NCBI GenBank assembly: GCA_004794655.1
Contig: SMMW01000617.1
Coordinates: 14,445,501 to 14,509,500 of the forward strand
From: Marisa cornuarietis
Lineage: Eukaryota; Mollusca; Gastropoda; Architaenioglossa; Ampullariidae
DNA: 64,000 bases
Direction: 5' to 3'
Shown: piece after piece, positions 9,905 through 22,249 of the stretch
Layout of the letters: each line of letters opens with the position of its first letter
Position numbering within the stretch: position 1 is the first letter of the stretch
Notes under the pieces: generated by a model
Databases searched by the model: none
Told to the model about the DNA's origin: nothing
What the model saw: the letters and a program-made list of their open reading frames with translations, nothing else
Position numbers and translations under genes: made by a program

Positions 9905-10150
9905 GGAAGGGGAAGCGGACAGCCGCGTGATCAGAGCGTTGGAGTCCAAACCCGGATGCGTGTCGGTTCGATACCCGTGTAGCGCAGCTTACTTCTTCTA
10001 GTCGACCCATCTATCGGGAATAGGCACCTGATTCCATAGAGTGTTGGGAAAAGGTTAAGCAGGGAGAGGAGGTCTGCACCACCCTTCCCCCTACCCCCCA
10101 AACAAATTAGCCCCGAGAAAAAAGTTTCTCTACCACACCCACCCGCAACC
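9905..10150 (+). mobile_element. tRNA-derived SINE
   Basis: The head resembles a Ser/Leu-type tRNA. An A-box-like GTGATCAGAGCGTTGGAGTCC (about 9927) is followed 35 bases later by a near-perfect B box, GGTTCGATACC (9965-9975). It continues into a non-tRNA body with CCCATCTATCGGGAATAGGC and ACCTGATTCC, and then a pyrimidine/A-rich end. It does not fold as an intact tRNA: the acceptor stem partner is missing. Pol III transcription of the parent family is expected from the boxes. Confidence 0.65.
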
Positions 10151-11320
10151 AGCGACCTACGAAGAAGTTAGGGAGACACCTTTACCTTTTACATTTACTC
10201 TAACTACTTTAGTATGTCAGATCGTTACCCGTCCTAGTTTGTAAACTCTCGGTTCGTTACGATAATTAGAGAGACATTTTCAACTCCACTTTTCACAGTC
10301 ACGGGTGTCCTCACCTCTGTACACTACTACTTCAACGTTTGTGGAGTCGGGGGAAGGTGGGGCGCGGCGGGAATGGGGACCGTGGACGATAAGCAAGTCG
10401 GGAAGGGGGGGGGGATTGACTAACATAACATACCCGAGGTTGTAACGTGACAAGTGTTCGAGACTCTTGTCTAATTTTAGAACAGCCTGCGTGTGACAGA
10501 CAGGACTCAAGTCAAGTGTTCCCAGGCCGACTGAGGTCAAGTGCGTGCGTACTAAAACTTACCACTCACGAGAATAGGCCATTATATAGCAGTTAAGAAA
10601 CAGATGGCATGCCATGTGTTAAATACTTTTATAGTTTGAAGATGAAACAAATGATTGTTGATTTTTTTGCCGTTTCTGATGAAATACTTATTAAAGGGGA
10701 AGTAGTAAGAAAAGTGGACATTTACAAATATTTAGACTTAGTCGAGGTTTAGTTATCGTTGATAAACGAAGTTGCAGATTTTATCTTATCAGAAGTGTAT
10801 GCCTTCTCCCCCCCACCACCTGTTAGTCTCTGAGAAAACTGAAATCTTTTAATGTGCGCTTAATGTCCACTGTTATATACAGCACCATGACTTTCGGACA
10901 TGCGCAAACCGAACAAGAACACTAAAAAGGCAGGAGGGGTGGCTGGGAGGGGGCAGAGCGATATAGAGACAATGTATGACACGCTTCTGATCATCAAACC
11001 GCAGTTTTAGTCGACGACCAGCATCCACTTCTCCAGGAATTTGACATCCGACAGTCAGAGAGAAGCGTACGAGTTCCTAGAGACAGAACCATCCCGCATT
11101 CATTTCTCCCGGGTACAATCGAGTGTATACAGTCAACTCAAGGAGAGGACACGCACATGAATGCAGATGACCATACTCTTTAAGCTCATTCCAGAACGTC
11201 TTCTTCGTTTAATTTTTAATTAATGTCATACTCCTCTCTTTTTTTTCATGGTTTGAGAAACAATATGCATGCGAACAGATTTACTTGTGTGAGTGACTGT
11301 AAGTGTCAGGGTACATGGAG
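10151..11320. other. No gene seen
   Basis: Ordinary intergenic sequence. No exon, tandem repeat or element end could be identified. Confidence 0.5.
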
Positions 11321-11329
11321 AACTAGAAC

Positions 11330-11462
11330 TGGATATAGACAGTTTATGTTCTTTTATGTTTTTTTTTAGCTTGTGTTGATGTTTTGTGTAATGTTATCCT
11401 TGGCAGATACATTAATATTTTGGAAAGGATTAATAAAGAGGTTTTATATTTGTATTTCTTGA
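11330..11462 (+). repeat. Dispersed repeat 3' end (copy A)
   Basis: The segment ending AAAGGATTAATAAAG, then GGTTTTATATTTGTATTTC, is closely similar to 46300-46432. Shared blocks are TGTAATGTTA/TGTAATAGTAA, TTGGCAGA and AAAGGATTAATAAAG. An AATAAA just before a T-rich end suggests a retroelement or processed transcript 3' end. Confidence 0.5.
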
Positions 11463-14400
11463 TTACTACTTGTCCAGACAAAACTCGAACTGTTTAAAGC
11501 CCTCACAATAATAAAACGTGTATTAAAGATCCCTGTCAGGCTGAAAAATAACATGGCATTTATTTATTCAAGCATTTATTTTCGTGTGTTTAGAGATGCA
11601 CTGACAAAGCAGTGGCAGCCACACACACACACAGACAGACAGTTATTTCTGGATTTCTTTGAGTTGCTCAAAGAAGAGACAACTAAGTGTTTGACGAATC
11701 TGAAGTGTTAATTTATAAAATAGGAAAACTAAAATTAAGTTTATCATCGTGGCGCCACAAATAAGCCAGCACGATCCTCTGATGCAATGTGTATTTTTAT
11801 TTGGCTGAAGTCATGTGAGTAGATGGGCCTCTGTAAAGATCTTACCTATACACCTGACTGTACTTCTTTTTTGACCTGGTGAACGAGTGCGTTGACGAGA
11901 TGGAAATAGTTATAGACAAAAAGGACAATTAAACAGGAGTCAGGAAATAGAACAGACTTACGTGGTGTCGAGACAACTAAGAGCTTAAGACGCACAAGGA
12001 ATTAAACTGTAAGGTCAACAAAGGGGTTGGCACGTGAGAACTTGAGAAAAGGTTCGCACAAGGGCGAGAACCTGTATAGACACGTAGAATAAACACACCC
12101 ATACTCGACTTTTAAATCGAAATAAAATAAAAACTGAGGTTTGAAAATTTGTTGAGTAAGTCCGTTATCTATGACCGTTAGCCGTATCAGTGGTAGGCAC
12201 ATGAGATCGTGAACCCGCACAACATGGCCAACGAGAAGAAGCTTTCTTTGTGGGCCTTTCTTTGCCGGACGTTGGGTGGTCCTCATTTTTCACATCCAGG
12301 CTCGGCTTGTACTGAAACACCTACCGGACTCGAGATGACATTTTCTCGCCTGCTAGCCGGGTCATTGAAGTGGGTCAGGGCAACGATTTGGGTGACCTTG
12401 GTTTGTAACCTATAACCTCCGACCCGTGCTCATGCTCTGAAGCCCGCACCCACTTCTTGACTCAGGCCAAGGAGAGATCATCCGGCCCTACCCTCCTCGT
12501 GTGGCTGACGCTCTTTCTCTTATCTGTCCTTAGCTTTCCATTCTTGAATCTCCTTTACCTACCTTATTCTTGCTCTCAAAGTCGAATCTCAAGGAAGAAC
12601 ACAGCATATTTTACATTAACATCCTCACCATCATATATCTCGCGCCACCTCCTCATAGAATTAGAATTGCATTCTTTACATCATGTCACCACCGTAAAGA
12701 GAGAAACATGATATTCCTCATTCCCAGTTCAAGTTTGTTTCACTGAAAAAGAAAGAGAAGGGCATGACTGGAAACAAATTGCTCGTGCACTTTGATGACA
12801 AAATCCTGTATATTTCAATATGAACTTAGATTTTTAACGTTGCCCGCCCTCTTTGGGGCATTGTTACCTCCAGTCCATGAGAAGGATGAGCGCGCTCTGT
12901 CATCATCTGTTGATACAGTTGATAAAACTATCGACGATCTGATTGCCCCGTCATATTATCAGAGTTTCTCTCTACCCTTGGTATAGTCACACAGCTCAGC
13001 CTTTCACCCTTTTGTCGATTCTTTCCCCTTACCCCCCCCCCCCTTCCTCTCACAAAAGTGACAGAAGTCCATTGAAGAGCCCAGCATGATGATCCTGTTT
13101 GTCAGTGCCAGACCTCTACCCAGCACATCACCTCTTTAGTGGCTGGAACTGCTCATCCCTGTAACTCAACGGAAGACTAAGGACAGCAACCGAATACACC
13201 CCGAATTCTCCCCACCCCTCTCCAACCAGGCTTTTTATCATGAGTACCACTACCCCCCCCCCCCACCCCGACAGCCATTCCCCACCCCCGGACGCCACCA
13301 CAGCACGCTCACACGCGCTTGCACGTGCACATCGAATGCATGACGAAGTAGAGGACTGTGCAAGACTTACGGGAAGGGTGGCAAGGGACGTGATCGAAGG
13401 CTTGTCATTCGCATTCTCCCGGGGTGCTTTCCCTTTGTTTATCTCCAGGGCGACTGTGGCAGGTTCTGCTGGTGATGCCACGTAGCTCGACCCTAATGTG
13501 GGCGGAGCGGATTAAGAAACTGGACAAATGCGACGTGTTTTAATTATTTAATTATTTTTAATTATAATTTAGCTTTACGCTGCTTTGTCAAAAAAAGTCC
13601 TGTGAAGAATTCACAAGGCGCCACATTGAGAGGTTCGTTCTATTCCATCTTAGACTATATTTTATCAACGCTGGATGAGTTCTTGTCTGTTAATGGGTGA
13701 GTTTTGATTGGTTGCGTGTGTTAGCTCGAGCTCTCACGTGTATGTTCAGGCAGAAAAAAAGAGAATTCAGTTGATCTTACATAGAGTTTTTTTTATCTTT
13801 GAACATCTCGATTGTCTTAAAATGCTAATCTTCCATTATGCTCCCCATCTTTAAACCTATTTCTGATCTACTACAGAATCGCAGCTTCGAACGACCTTAA
13901 CAGACCTTTCAAAGACTAACTTTCTTCTGTATTTCTCTACCATCTTTCTATTCATTGGGGTGTTTTATTTTTGCTTGCTTGTTTTGTTTTGTTTTTTGCT
14001 CATTCCTTTATCTTTTGACCTCTCACATGCTTTCAGTCTCAAGTGGTCTGGCTGCACTTCTGTAAACGATTTTTGAACTCACAACATGCTCTATTAGTAA
14101 TGGTCACACCTAAGGGAGTTAAAACCTCGAACCAAAAGATACCTCGTCATGACTCGGCACGTAACAGCCTTTTAAGAAAATAAAACGCTGTGAGTAAAAA
14201 TGTTCAAGAACTCGCAGAAATCCAAGTAACAGGCGCTCACACTCAGATATTTTGATGGCCATCTTCCATCTTAGTTTTCTGACTTTTCTCACAGCAGCTA
14301 TTTCGTTTTCATAGATCATTCAGTGACAAAGATCCTGTCAGTCTCCAGAATGAACCTGAAAACATTTTATCAGCACTCGGTTGTTTTTGTCTCTCCATCA

Positions 14401-15340
14401 GTCTGGAACAAATTGGGGCTGTAGTAATGAAGGGAGGTAAGTCACTGCTCTGGGACAAAGGGCGAACTCACGGGCTCACGTCTTATCTCGGTGGTTATAA
14501 AACAAGTGTTCAGAACCCGCAGTGTACCACTGAGGCAGCAGTTATTATAAAGCAGTGATAAAGATGCCCCTAGGGTAAAATAACATAATGCAATCTCCGC
14601 GGGCTTCTGCATCCCATTTTGAAACTTCGGAGACAAAATAGCTTGCCCTTGATTTCCCCACTTGGCAGATCGTTTCACCTCGTTTCGTAACTATGGATCC
14701 TGATAATAAGAGACATGCTACACCCTTTGAGCCTTCTTAAGCGCAACTAAGAAACGTATCTTTCCCGCCATGTCACTTACTGTAAGATCTCACCGCTATA
14801 CTTTGATGATGATATTGTAGTAGCACATGTGGTTTGATTCTGTGCTTCTTTCGTTTGTTTGGCTGGTGATATGTTGTAATCCTGGCATGCTTGAATTCTG
14901 ATAGGTTTGGAGCTCCAATGTTTATTTTATTATTGATTGATTGATTTATTTATGTATTTCCAACTGTAAAGTGGCGCGAGCTTTCATTAGAGAGAATAGC
15001 ATTGTACATTGAAGTTGCTTCTGGATCTTGTTTTCAGCTGTTGGCTAGTTCTGCGCTTTTTGCAAGTCCATTGTACCCACTTGTTTCAGTTTTGTGCGAA
15101 GAACCTGTCCCTTCCACGTCTCCCAACTGTGCCAGGCTGGTCTGCGATGGCGTAGGTCGTATGTTCTGCAACCAGTCTGACTAATCCAATTCATTTTTGG
15201 TATGTTTGAAAAACCGTGCTTACGTTGTTAACTTTGTGATAATTTTCTCTGACCTCTTTGCGCTGCCTCAGCACCATCTTGCATTGCACCGCAAAGCTCT
15301 CCCCGACCCCCCCCCCCTAGAAAACATTTTCCCGATCTCG
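11463..15340. other. No gene seen over 3.9 kb
   Basis: It contains a short (CA)n (about 11622-11640), C-runs near 13032 and 13250-13268, and AT-rich palindromic stretches (about 13540-13572). Small open frames, including two opposing ones at 13128-13485, lack domains and splice context. Confidence 0.45.
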
Positions 15341-15345
15341 ATCGA

Positions 15346-15364
15346 GTGACGTCACGTGACGTGG
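15346..15364. promoter_or_regulatory. CRE / E-box cluster
   Basis: A perfect CRE palindrome TGACGTCA (15347-15354) overlaps a CACGTG E-box (15353-15358), followed by a second half-palindrome TGACGTGG (15357-15364). These match CREB/ATF and bHLH (USF/Myc-like) sites. It lies 48 bases before a candidate exon. Confidence 0.4.
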
Positions 15365-15411
15365 CTACTCGCACCGTTTCCTCCCCCCCTCCTTCCATCT
15401 TGCCGTTGTAG

Positions 15412-15606
15412 GAACAAGTATTGGAAAGGGTCGAGGGCTGGTCAAGTGATAATTTTACATTTCCTCCGACAGACATTTTGTTTGTTTTGGAGAAAGTCCT
15501 TAGTGAACAAACGCTGGGGAACACTGGGGGCGGATGGGACGCACAGGGAGTTCAGGGAGGTGCTGGTGATGGAAAGCATAGCAAACAGAAATGGATTGCC
15601 ACTTGA
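15412..15606 (+). CDS. Candidate exon, unidentified protein (partial)
   Basis: A pyrimidine-rich tract with CCATCTTGCCGTTGTAG is a good acceptor (AG at 15410-15411). The frame opens at 15412 and runs 64 codons to TGA. It begins EQVLERVEGWSSDNFTFPP and continues TDILFVLEKVLSE, then a Gly-rich tail. The NFT sequon and alternating hydrophobic helix are protein-like and loosely recall the extracellular helical part of adhesion GPCR-type GAIN domains, but I cannot confirm this. The exon may end earlier at GTGATG near 15568 rather than run to the stop. Confidence 0.35.
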   Translation, partial: EQVLERVEGWSSDNFTFPPTDILFVLEKVLSEQTLGNTGGGWDAQGVQGGAGDGKHSKQKWIAT

Positions 15607-17036
15607 CCATGACGAGGCGCTGTATCGTACAATCGGGCGGACGGGGTTGGTCCAAGGGAAACAAACCAACTTTGGCGCAGGTCATGCAGCGGGTTAGAGA
15701 CTGAAACGAGTTCCAGTGTAAAGATCGAATACTCAAGGGTGCTGCAGAATTTGGTATTTAAGTGCTTCTAATTGATTCTTAATTGCTTTTTCCCTTGTCA
15801 CCTCCTCCTCTCTCTCTGCAGGTACATGTCTGCTTTGTACAAATTTGTATGTTCTGTGTGTTTGATTGTGTGTATATTTCTATTTTATTTTGATGAAAAA
15901 TTTTCTTTTTTAGTTTCTCAAACCACGGAAAAAGGTCAGAGAGGTCCATGCTCGTAGCTTTAATAGGTCTCCAAGAAAAACATATTTTCCTCTCTCTCTT
16001 TCTCCCTCTCTCTCACGTTCATTCATTCACTCACACGCACGCACGCGCACAAACATATATCTGATGCCAAGACTTCACTAATACGCTACGCATCATATTC
16101 GATTAATGAAAAAAAAGTACCTCAAAATTTCTCGGTAATAAGCCATGCTATTCAACAATATGAGGCATAGGGAAAAAAGAAACCAACAAACTCGATTAAT
16201 AAAACTCATTAAAAAAATACGTGAATTTTGAACTTGTTTTAAACATCTTCCCCACATTGCCATTATCGTGCTGGCCACTCTAAAAAAAAAAATAATAAAA
16301 AAATAAAATAATGGACGAGTTCAGGTCCGGAGTGTGAGAAAATTAAATGTTTCGTGTTCGGTTTACCAAGTTTCGTCAGGAAATATTCATCAAATAATTC
16401 CTGAGTTTTTGTGACAGTTTCTACGTAGTTAAAAATATTGAAGTGTAATGTTAATTTTCATTAAAAAAATTTCTAGCTCTGGTTAGAATTTAGAAGACTG
16501 TTTTTGCTGTTTATTACATTACATTACTACATTTTACAAATGAAATACATATTAGTCAATGGCTATCATCTACAAAAAAACAGAACTTTATCATTCAATC
16601 CATACTATTTTTCCTTGTATCTTTCTAGAATATTCTCAATTTTATTCCACTAAAACTTTATGTTTCCCAGAAAACCATTCTCTAGATTACGAATTATATA
16701 ACTCTCCAAAACAACCGAAGTATACCAACGTCCAGTTGGGTGTAGTGATATCAGGGATTTTGCGGCACATTTGAGGTTTTCTATAATTCACTATCTGATT
16801 TTAAAGACGAAAAAAGTTTGCTCTGTGATCAGCAGAACAACTCGCTATTTCCACAAGAAATGTCCTTCAGTCAGAATGTTGATCTGCTATTTTGACTTGA
16901 AATGTTTTGTACTTAAAATCAGTATTTTATGCATGATCTTAATTTTTTTTTCATTTCCTGAATGGATAATTTTTGGTTGTAGATATTTATTGATGATATA
17001 TTATAATATTACTTAATGGATACTTGTTTGTTGTAG
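15607..17036. other. No confident gene; AT-rich
   Basis: Strongly AT-rich from 16080 on, with A-runs and a short CT/CA tract near 15989-16050. Its 3' part ends with TTGTTTGTTGTAG, the acceptor of the next item. Short open frames here are AT-biased and unremarkable. Confidence 0.5.
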
Positions 17037-17394
17037 ATGTTTATTGAACCCGTAGCTGGTGGGTCTCAACAGCAAGTCAGAGAATATCGACCTCCCAAAC
17101 TAAAGGACGATGTTCAAACGTTGTCAGACTTACTTGCCATCAATGGAACCACCTCTCACAAAGCACCCCTCAGATGAAGAACTCCAGCAGCTTGCCACTG
17201 AGCCCTTCATCAGTCAGATACCTCGACACTCTCAGGGAGTCGAATGCTGTGTCAGGACAGTGAGTGAGGCATCAAAATCAGTCTGTGGGATGGACGCAAG
17301 GGATGGTTACAGTCGAGCTGTCATCAAGTCAAGAAACTTTATGTCGTCAGCTTACGCTAAGCAAGATTTTCGTTTACTGCCTGACTATAAATGA
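17037..17394 (+). pseudogene. Frameshifted fragment of a conserved uncharacterised invertebrate protein
   Basis: An acceptor-like TTGTTTGTTGTAG precedes the region. The first frame (17037-17174) reads REYRPPKLKDDVQTLSDLLA and then loses sense. From about 17140 the sense moves to the frame ending at TGA 17392-17394. That frame carries MEPPLTKHPSDEELQQL, then HSQGVECCVRTVSEASKSVC, GMDARDGYSRAVIKSRNFM and a final KQDF. The pattern EPPLT...P.HSQ.VE..V..V.EAS..V.G..ARDG(Y/F).RA.I.SR is one I recall as the C-terminal block of uncharacterised, often multicopy, invertebrate proteins; its function is not known to me. One base change in phase near 17140 would break the protein, so this is called a pseudogene, though a sequencing indel is possible. 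ATTAAA at 17469-17474 could be its poly(A) signal. Confidence 0.55.
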
Positions 17395-17629
17395 TAACCG
17401 GTGCCTGTACTGTTTATAATTATTGTCTGACTGTAAATGTTATCAGAAACTGATCGTTTCTTGCAATTATTAAATATAGAACTTTTGACAAAAAAGGAAA
17501 CATTTAGTTTTAAAAAAACATGAGTTTGCATTTTTGGGCAGAAAAAGGGAGGTGTTCTGGTCATTGCAGATTTTTTTGCTATACATTTTTGAACTCAGCA
17601 TAGCTGGTAGTACAAAACCCCAAATGCGC

Positions 17630-18137
17630 CTGTTGATCCGTTACAATTCACTCGATGACGCTAAACCCTAACGTCCAGTCTTCAAGAAGAAACTTTAAGG
17701 TAACAGCTTCATCTCCACCGCATCGCTACACCGCCCTTGAAAATTCTCACTGCTCAGCCTTTTCCTGCCACAATATGATTCCTCTGGCACTTTGAAACAG
17801 AAATTAGAGCGTAGATTAATTATTTCTGCACGAAAAGAGATACATGTATCAGGGCCTTCAAAAAACGCGGCACCTAAACTGTGGAATGCTCTGCCATCGT
17901 CATTGTCCACCATCACCTCACCAACCACGTTTCGAAAAAGACTGAAGACCCATCTGTTTATTTAAGACGGACTTAACCAAGCAACACTTGTGTCTTTACT
18001 TTTTACTTTCCTGGTGTTTATCTATTTATTTACTTTATTTTTTTCTTATTTTTTATTTATTTTGTTTTTGCTGCGCAATGAGCATTCTTCCGAATGGATA
18101 CCTGCGCATTACAAATGGACATCATCATCATCATCAC
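17630..18137 (+). mobile_element. LINE 3' end (L2/CR1-like), 5' truncated
   Basis: A diverged frame ends AAPKLWNALPSS, then TTFRKRLKTHLFI and TAA at 17963-17965. This is the hallmark C-terminus of reverse transcriptases in the CR1/L2/Jockey group (LWNSLP...FK..LKTHLF). Further upstream are scattered stops and frameshifts. The 3' UTR has CTGCGCAATGAGC and ends in an (ATC)n tail at 18119-18136, typical of L2/CR1 elements that end in short repeats. It is dead and 5' truncated. Confidence 0.75.
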
Positions 18138-19804
18138 TACTGGCTTTATAGAGGGACGCTACTCTGAACGTTCCAACTTTTGGCAACTGTGATTACCTCC
18201 CTTAGAGCAGAAATGCTTCACGCGAGGCCTGTTCCGCAAGTCAGGAACGACACAGTGGACACAATTTCATACAAGCTCATTCTCGTCGACAGAAAGTCAC
18301 CAGTGAGGCAGTGGAGAATAACGCGGCTTTCTTTGTAGACCTCTCGTGTTAAGAATGATAAAAAATAATAACAAACATTTTACTGGACTTGGCTGGAAAT
18401 ATGCTCTCTCTCTCTTGTGTGCGCGCAAGTGTGTGTGTGTGTGTGTGTGCGCGCGTTTCTGTATGAATGGTGGAGAAAAACAAAATTTCCGCTGATCGTG
18501 GTTCAGCCTTTAAATCAAACTCTGCATTTGTTATTTCCTGAACGAATTGGACCGTCGATTTATAATAAAGCACACCTCGATTACCAGCACGATTTTCGCT
18601 TAAGCATGCTTCGTGTCCTGTCTCGCATGGAGGCGGTCACTTTGAAGGCCATCATCTTCTAGGCTAGCATTAAACATGAGTTCTGCCAAAAAGCACCCAA
18701 GGTAAAGAATTCAATTTCGGGCATCAGGCAGCCTGGACAACTTCACATGTAAACCTTGCCCAACTATAACAGTCGATATTATCGCGCAGCTAAAGGACAA
18801 GTGGTTGTGATAGTAGGGAAGTTCTCGTCCTAATTGCTGGGTAATATTCAGTGCAAGTAATTACTAAAATCTGAATATATCTGGGTATATACCGGACCAC
18901 CACCATCCCTCCACACCAACATAACCACCACCCTTTACACGCCTACAAACATTACCACGAATAGAAAGAGGTCGACAACAGAGATTAGGATGCACTCACG
19001 GATACATCTATGTCCTAAAGGTTTCAGCCGATAGGAGAGTAGGGACCAAATTTTAATGAAGTGTACAAATGAAATATCACGACTTTGACCTCTTTCTCAA
19101 CATATGACGTATCTAGCGAACGGATAACATTAACCCATATTTGTATAAATACTACATGTATCTTTCTAGTAAAGATAAAATGTCCATCCTCCCAGTGTTT
19201 AATTACTTATCACCTTGACTGAAGGAGCTGTGTAGCCGTCCTAGGCTTGGGTTGCACGTGAGTTGTCGAAAATCAGTCTAAATCACCGGTAATTAAGTGC
19301 AGGTCGACTTTGCTAAGTTTGGTCTAAGTTTGCTACCGATGACTTATGACTCATTTTTAAGACCATATATTCACACCAGTCGACGGAAATTTTTGAAAGT
19401 TAGGCCGAAAATCTTGGGCTTAAAGTGAAGTCAAGCCTATCCGTGATCTCATGTGCAAATTAAAACAAATATTTTAATTTAAAATTAAGCCTAACACGAC
19501 CGAGTTTTTTTCCCGATGCAGTTATTCTGCGTACAAAGCGCTCCTGTAACTTATAAAAACAAATTCAGCCACCATTGACTGAACTAGTTGATGTCATAAA
19601 GAGATGATGAAACAGAAGCTAACCGAGATGCAGCCTATAGCCAGAGGTCATGGATGACTAGCAGAACAAGAGCATCCCGGAAAGAAGTAGGTCAAAATGT
19701 CAGAGGTCAGTTGTACCATGCGCAGCCATTCGGTAGACGCAGTCGTTCTCCCGATCATCATATTGGTTTAAAGTAACGATCTTTCAAAAGAAATTTCTGC
19801 TTGT
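18138..19804. other. No gene seen; Z-DNA-prone GT/GC tract
   Basis: An alternating purine-pyrimidine stretch with GC ends and a (GT)n middle lies at about 18418-18456. Otherwise no exon or element is recognised. Confidence 0.5.
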
Positions 19805-19907
19805 CTCACTCACTCACTCACTCACTCACTCACTCACTCACTCACTCACTCACTCACTCACTCACTCACTCACTCACTCACTCACTCACTCACTCACTCA
19901 CTCACTC
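19805..19907. repeat. (TCAC)n tetranucleotide microsatellite, about 25 units
   Basis: An uninterrupted 103-bp run of CTCA/CACT tetramers. Its purity suggests recent expansion and high length polymorphism. Confidence 0.97.
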
Positions 19908-20074
19908 GGGACTGCGTATCATATCTTTGTTCCTGTCATCTGTCATGTTTTGTCTCTCATTCCATATTGCGTGACCCAGAACTAAATTCTCAGAATTTCT
20001 TTCCCACAAGTTATTTTGAACCGGTTAAAAAAAAACAATTCCATGGGTGCAAAGATCACATGACGCTACACTTG

Positions 20075-20145
20075 TTACGTCACGGTAAACGGTGGTGCTC
20101 GGCTTCACGTCGGATATAAAACGTATCAAATTCGCAATATGGGAA
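20075..20145 (+). promoter_or_regulatory. Possible core promoter (CRE-like site plus TATA box)
   Basis: TTACGTCA (20075-20082) lies 32 bases before GATATAAAAC, with TATAAA at 20115-20120. An upstream CACATG E-box is near 20057. Spacing is right for a Pol II core promoter starting near 20145, but no first exon is recognisable downstream. Confidence 0.2.
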
Positions 20146-22240
20146 AACGATTTTGTTGATAAAAGCACTCTCTAATCCAAGCAGCATGTAAATTGATATT
20201 ATTTATTTTGAACAGCTCAAGAATGAACAAGACTTGTTAGAACACAGACACATCTGTGTCATATCTTTCCAGCGCAGTTCAGGTTTAGAAACTTCGATTT
20301 TTCCTAGTGGACGGATGTAAGAGCAGAATACTTGTTACCAAGAGATTTCAAAAAGATTTACTCTTGACGAAAACAGGAACAACCAAAACCCTGTTTTTTC
20401 CTTTAAAAAAAAGTGGAGATGCATAAAACTTCGTTGGAAAAGAATGTAAAAACAGTTAACTGCCAGAACAACAGCGAGCATGTACACTTGCTGGCTGTTG
20501 TTGATAACTGAGGTTTGTTTTCTTTTTTCTAATAAAAAGTTGACACTCGATCTTACGGTTCTGTAATAATTATCCTGCCTTCTGCTTCGTGGCTATTTGT
20601 GTCACTCATTTTTAAAATTATATTTTAGCCAGTTAGGTCATTAGAAAGACAATACTTCGTTGAAATCCCTTTTACTTCCACAGATATACAGTTCTTTTTA
20701 AAATTCAATACCATGCACACTATCGATCAGCCAGTCAAACGACACACAACCTCAAACCGTAAGACGATCCGGAATTCTAGTCTCCATGACGATTGAACAT
20801 TCTAGTAACGATGGTGACAAGCGACACCAAGACGATGTTAACCTGCCCCACCCCGCCGCTTTCGTCGGTTTTCGCCCAAACCTCCCTTTTCCCTACCTCC
20901 AACCTTTCCATCTTTCTGGAACTTGCTGTTGATTTGAAAATTAACGGCAGCACTTGCAAGGCGTTGGTGACGTGCATACATTTCTCTCCCTTTTTTAGAA
21001 GAGAACGTAGCAGCCTTTAACGTCACAGGGACGGAACAACGTAATGAACCCGTAAACACCCTCCCCCATCAAAGACAGGCTGGCAGGTCGACAGAAATAG
21101 ATTCCATCTCCACTCCAACACATCCATGTTTCTCTCTTCCTCATCATCAACTTCCTGTCCGAACTTGTCACGCCGCCGACCCGGATGATTACGATGTTAA
21201 GACTGAATTAAAGTGAAGACAGATAGGAGAGAGAGATGTGGGTGTGGAGGAGGGGACGAGGGTGGATAGAGTGTTTCGTCACGATTCTCTGGCAACACTT
21301 TGCGTTGAATGTGCTGGGAAAGGGGGAGACAGCTCTAGTGTCTTATCACCTGGTGGGTTATCTCAGTGAGGACCTCATCAGACACCAGGCACCGTAAGGC
21401 ACACAGGTCTGAAGCGCTTCAAACAACAGTAAAGGTTGGGATAATTGGGATAATTACCTCCTACAGAGTACGGCTGAGGCAGCGGGTGGGCTTTACGCTC
21501 GCTTCATTAAGCAGCATCTCGGACTGTCACACTACTATAACCCTCTATATAATATTAGAGTCAGTTATTTTGAAAAAAAATCTTTTTTCTCCACTCCACC
21601 GTGCGCCCGGTGCACATTCGCGTATTTTTAACGCCAAAAAAGTAGCTAAATTATTTGTAAAATATCAACTACATTACCTGTAAAATATCAGCTAAATTAT
21701 TTGTAAACCAGCGATTTCACTTGTAAAATATCAGCAGCTTATCTCGTGCCAGAGGTAGAATAAATGTTTGTTGTTTAAAGTTGCTGTTAATGTTTGCTCT
21801 GATGTCCCCCCCCCAACAATTTTATTTTTGTTTTCGCCAAACGTTCCCTGCGAGTTCTTTAGGCAAAGAACACATTAAGTACAGTGCTTTACGAGTCTTT
21901 AGATAAATGGTGATATTAAGGGGAACCCTTCCTTTATTTCCATATCTCCTGGGCAGTTTTATGTTCTCTTCAGTCGGACCTCTGTCGAACTTTAGGGGAC
22001 TCCTCCGAAGAGAACCAGGACATGCACTTGAGGTAATAGCCGGCATCTTGTAACCTAAAGAGTTACTGTCCAGGGGTCGTAATTATAAACCAAGATGAAA
22101 CGTTGACCCCAGGGCAAAGTGACAAAACCAAAGGCATGCATCTTGTCTCCGTAGTTGCCAAGCAGAGAGCCCCGAAAAACTGTTTATGTTATTTTATGTT
22201 ACTTCACTCAAAGACTCTCTTGCCACTTGTTTAAAATTAC
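20146..22240. other. No gene seen
   Basis: A three-fold local repeat of AAATATCARCTAAATTA...TTGTAAA is visible at about 21640-21735. Other open frames (20777-21059, 21366-21683) have no domain or splice support. Confidence 0.45.
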
Positions 22241-22249
22241 ATCCTCAGG

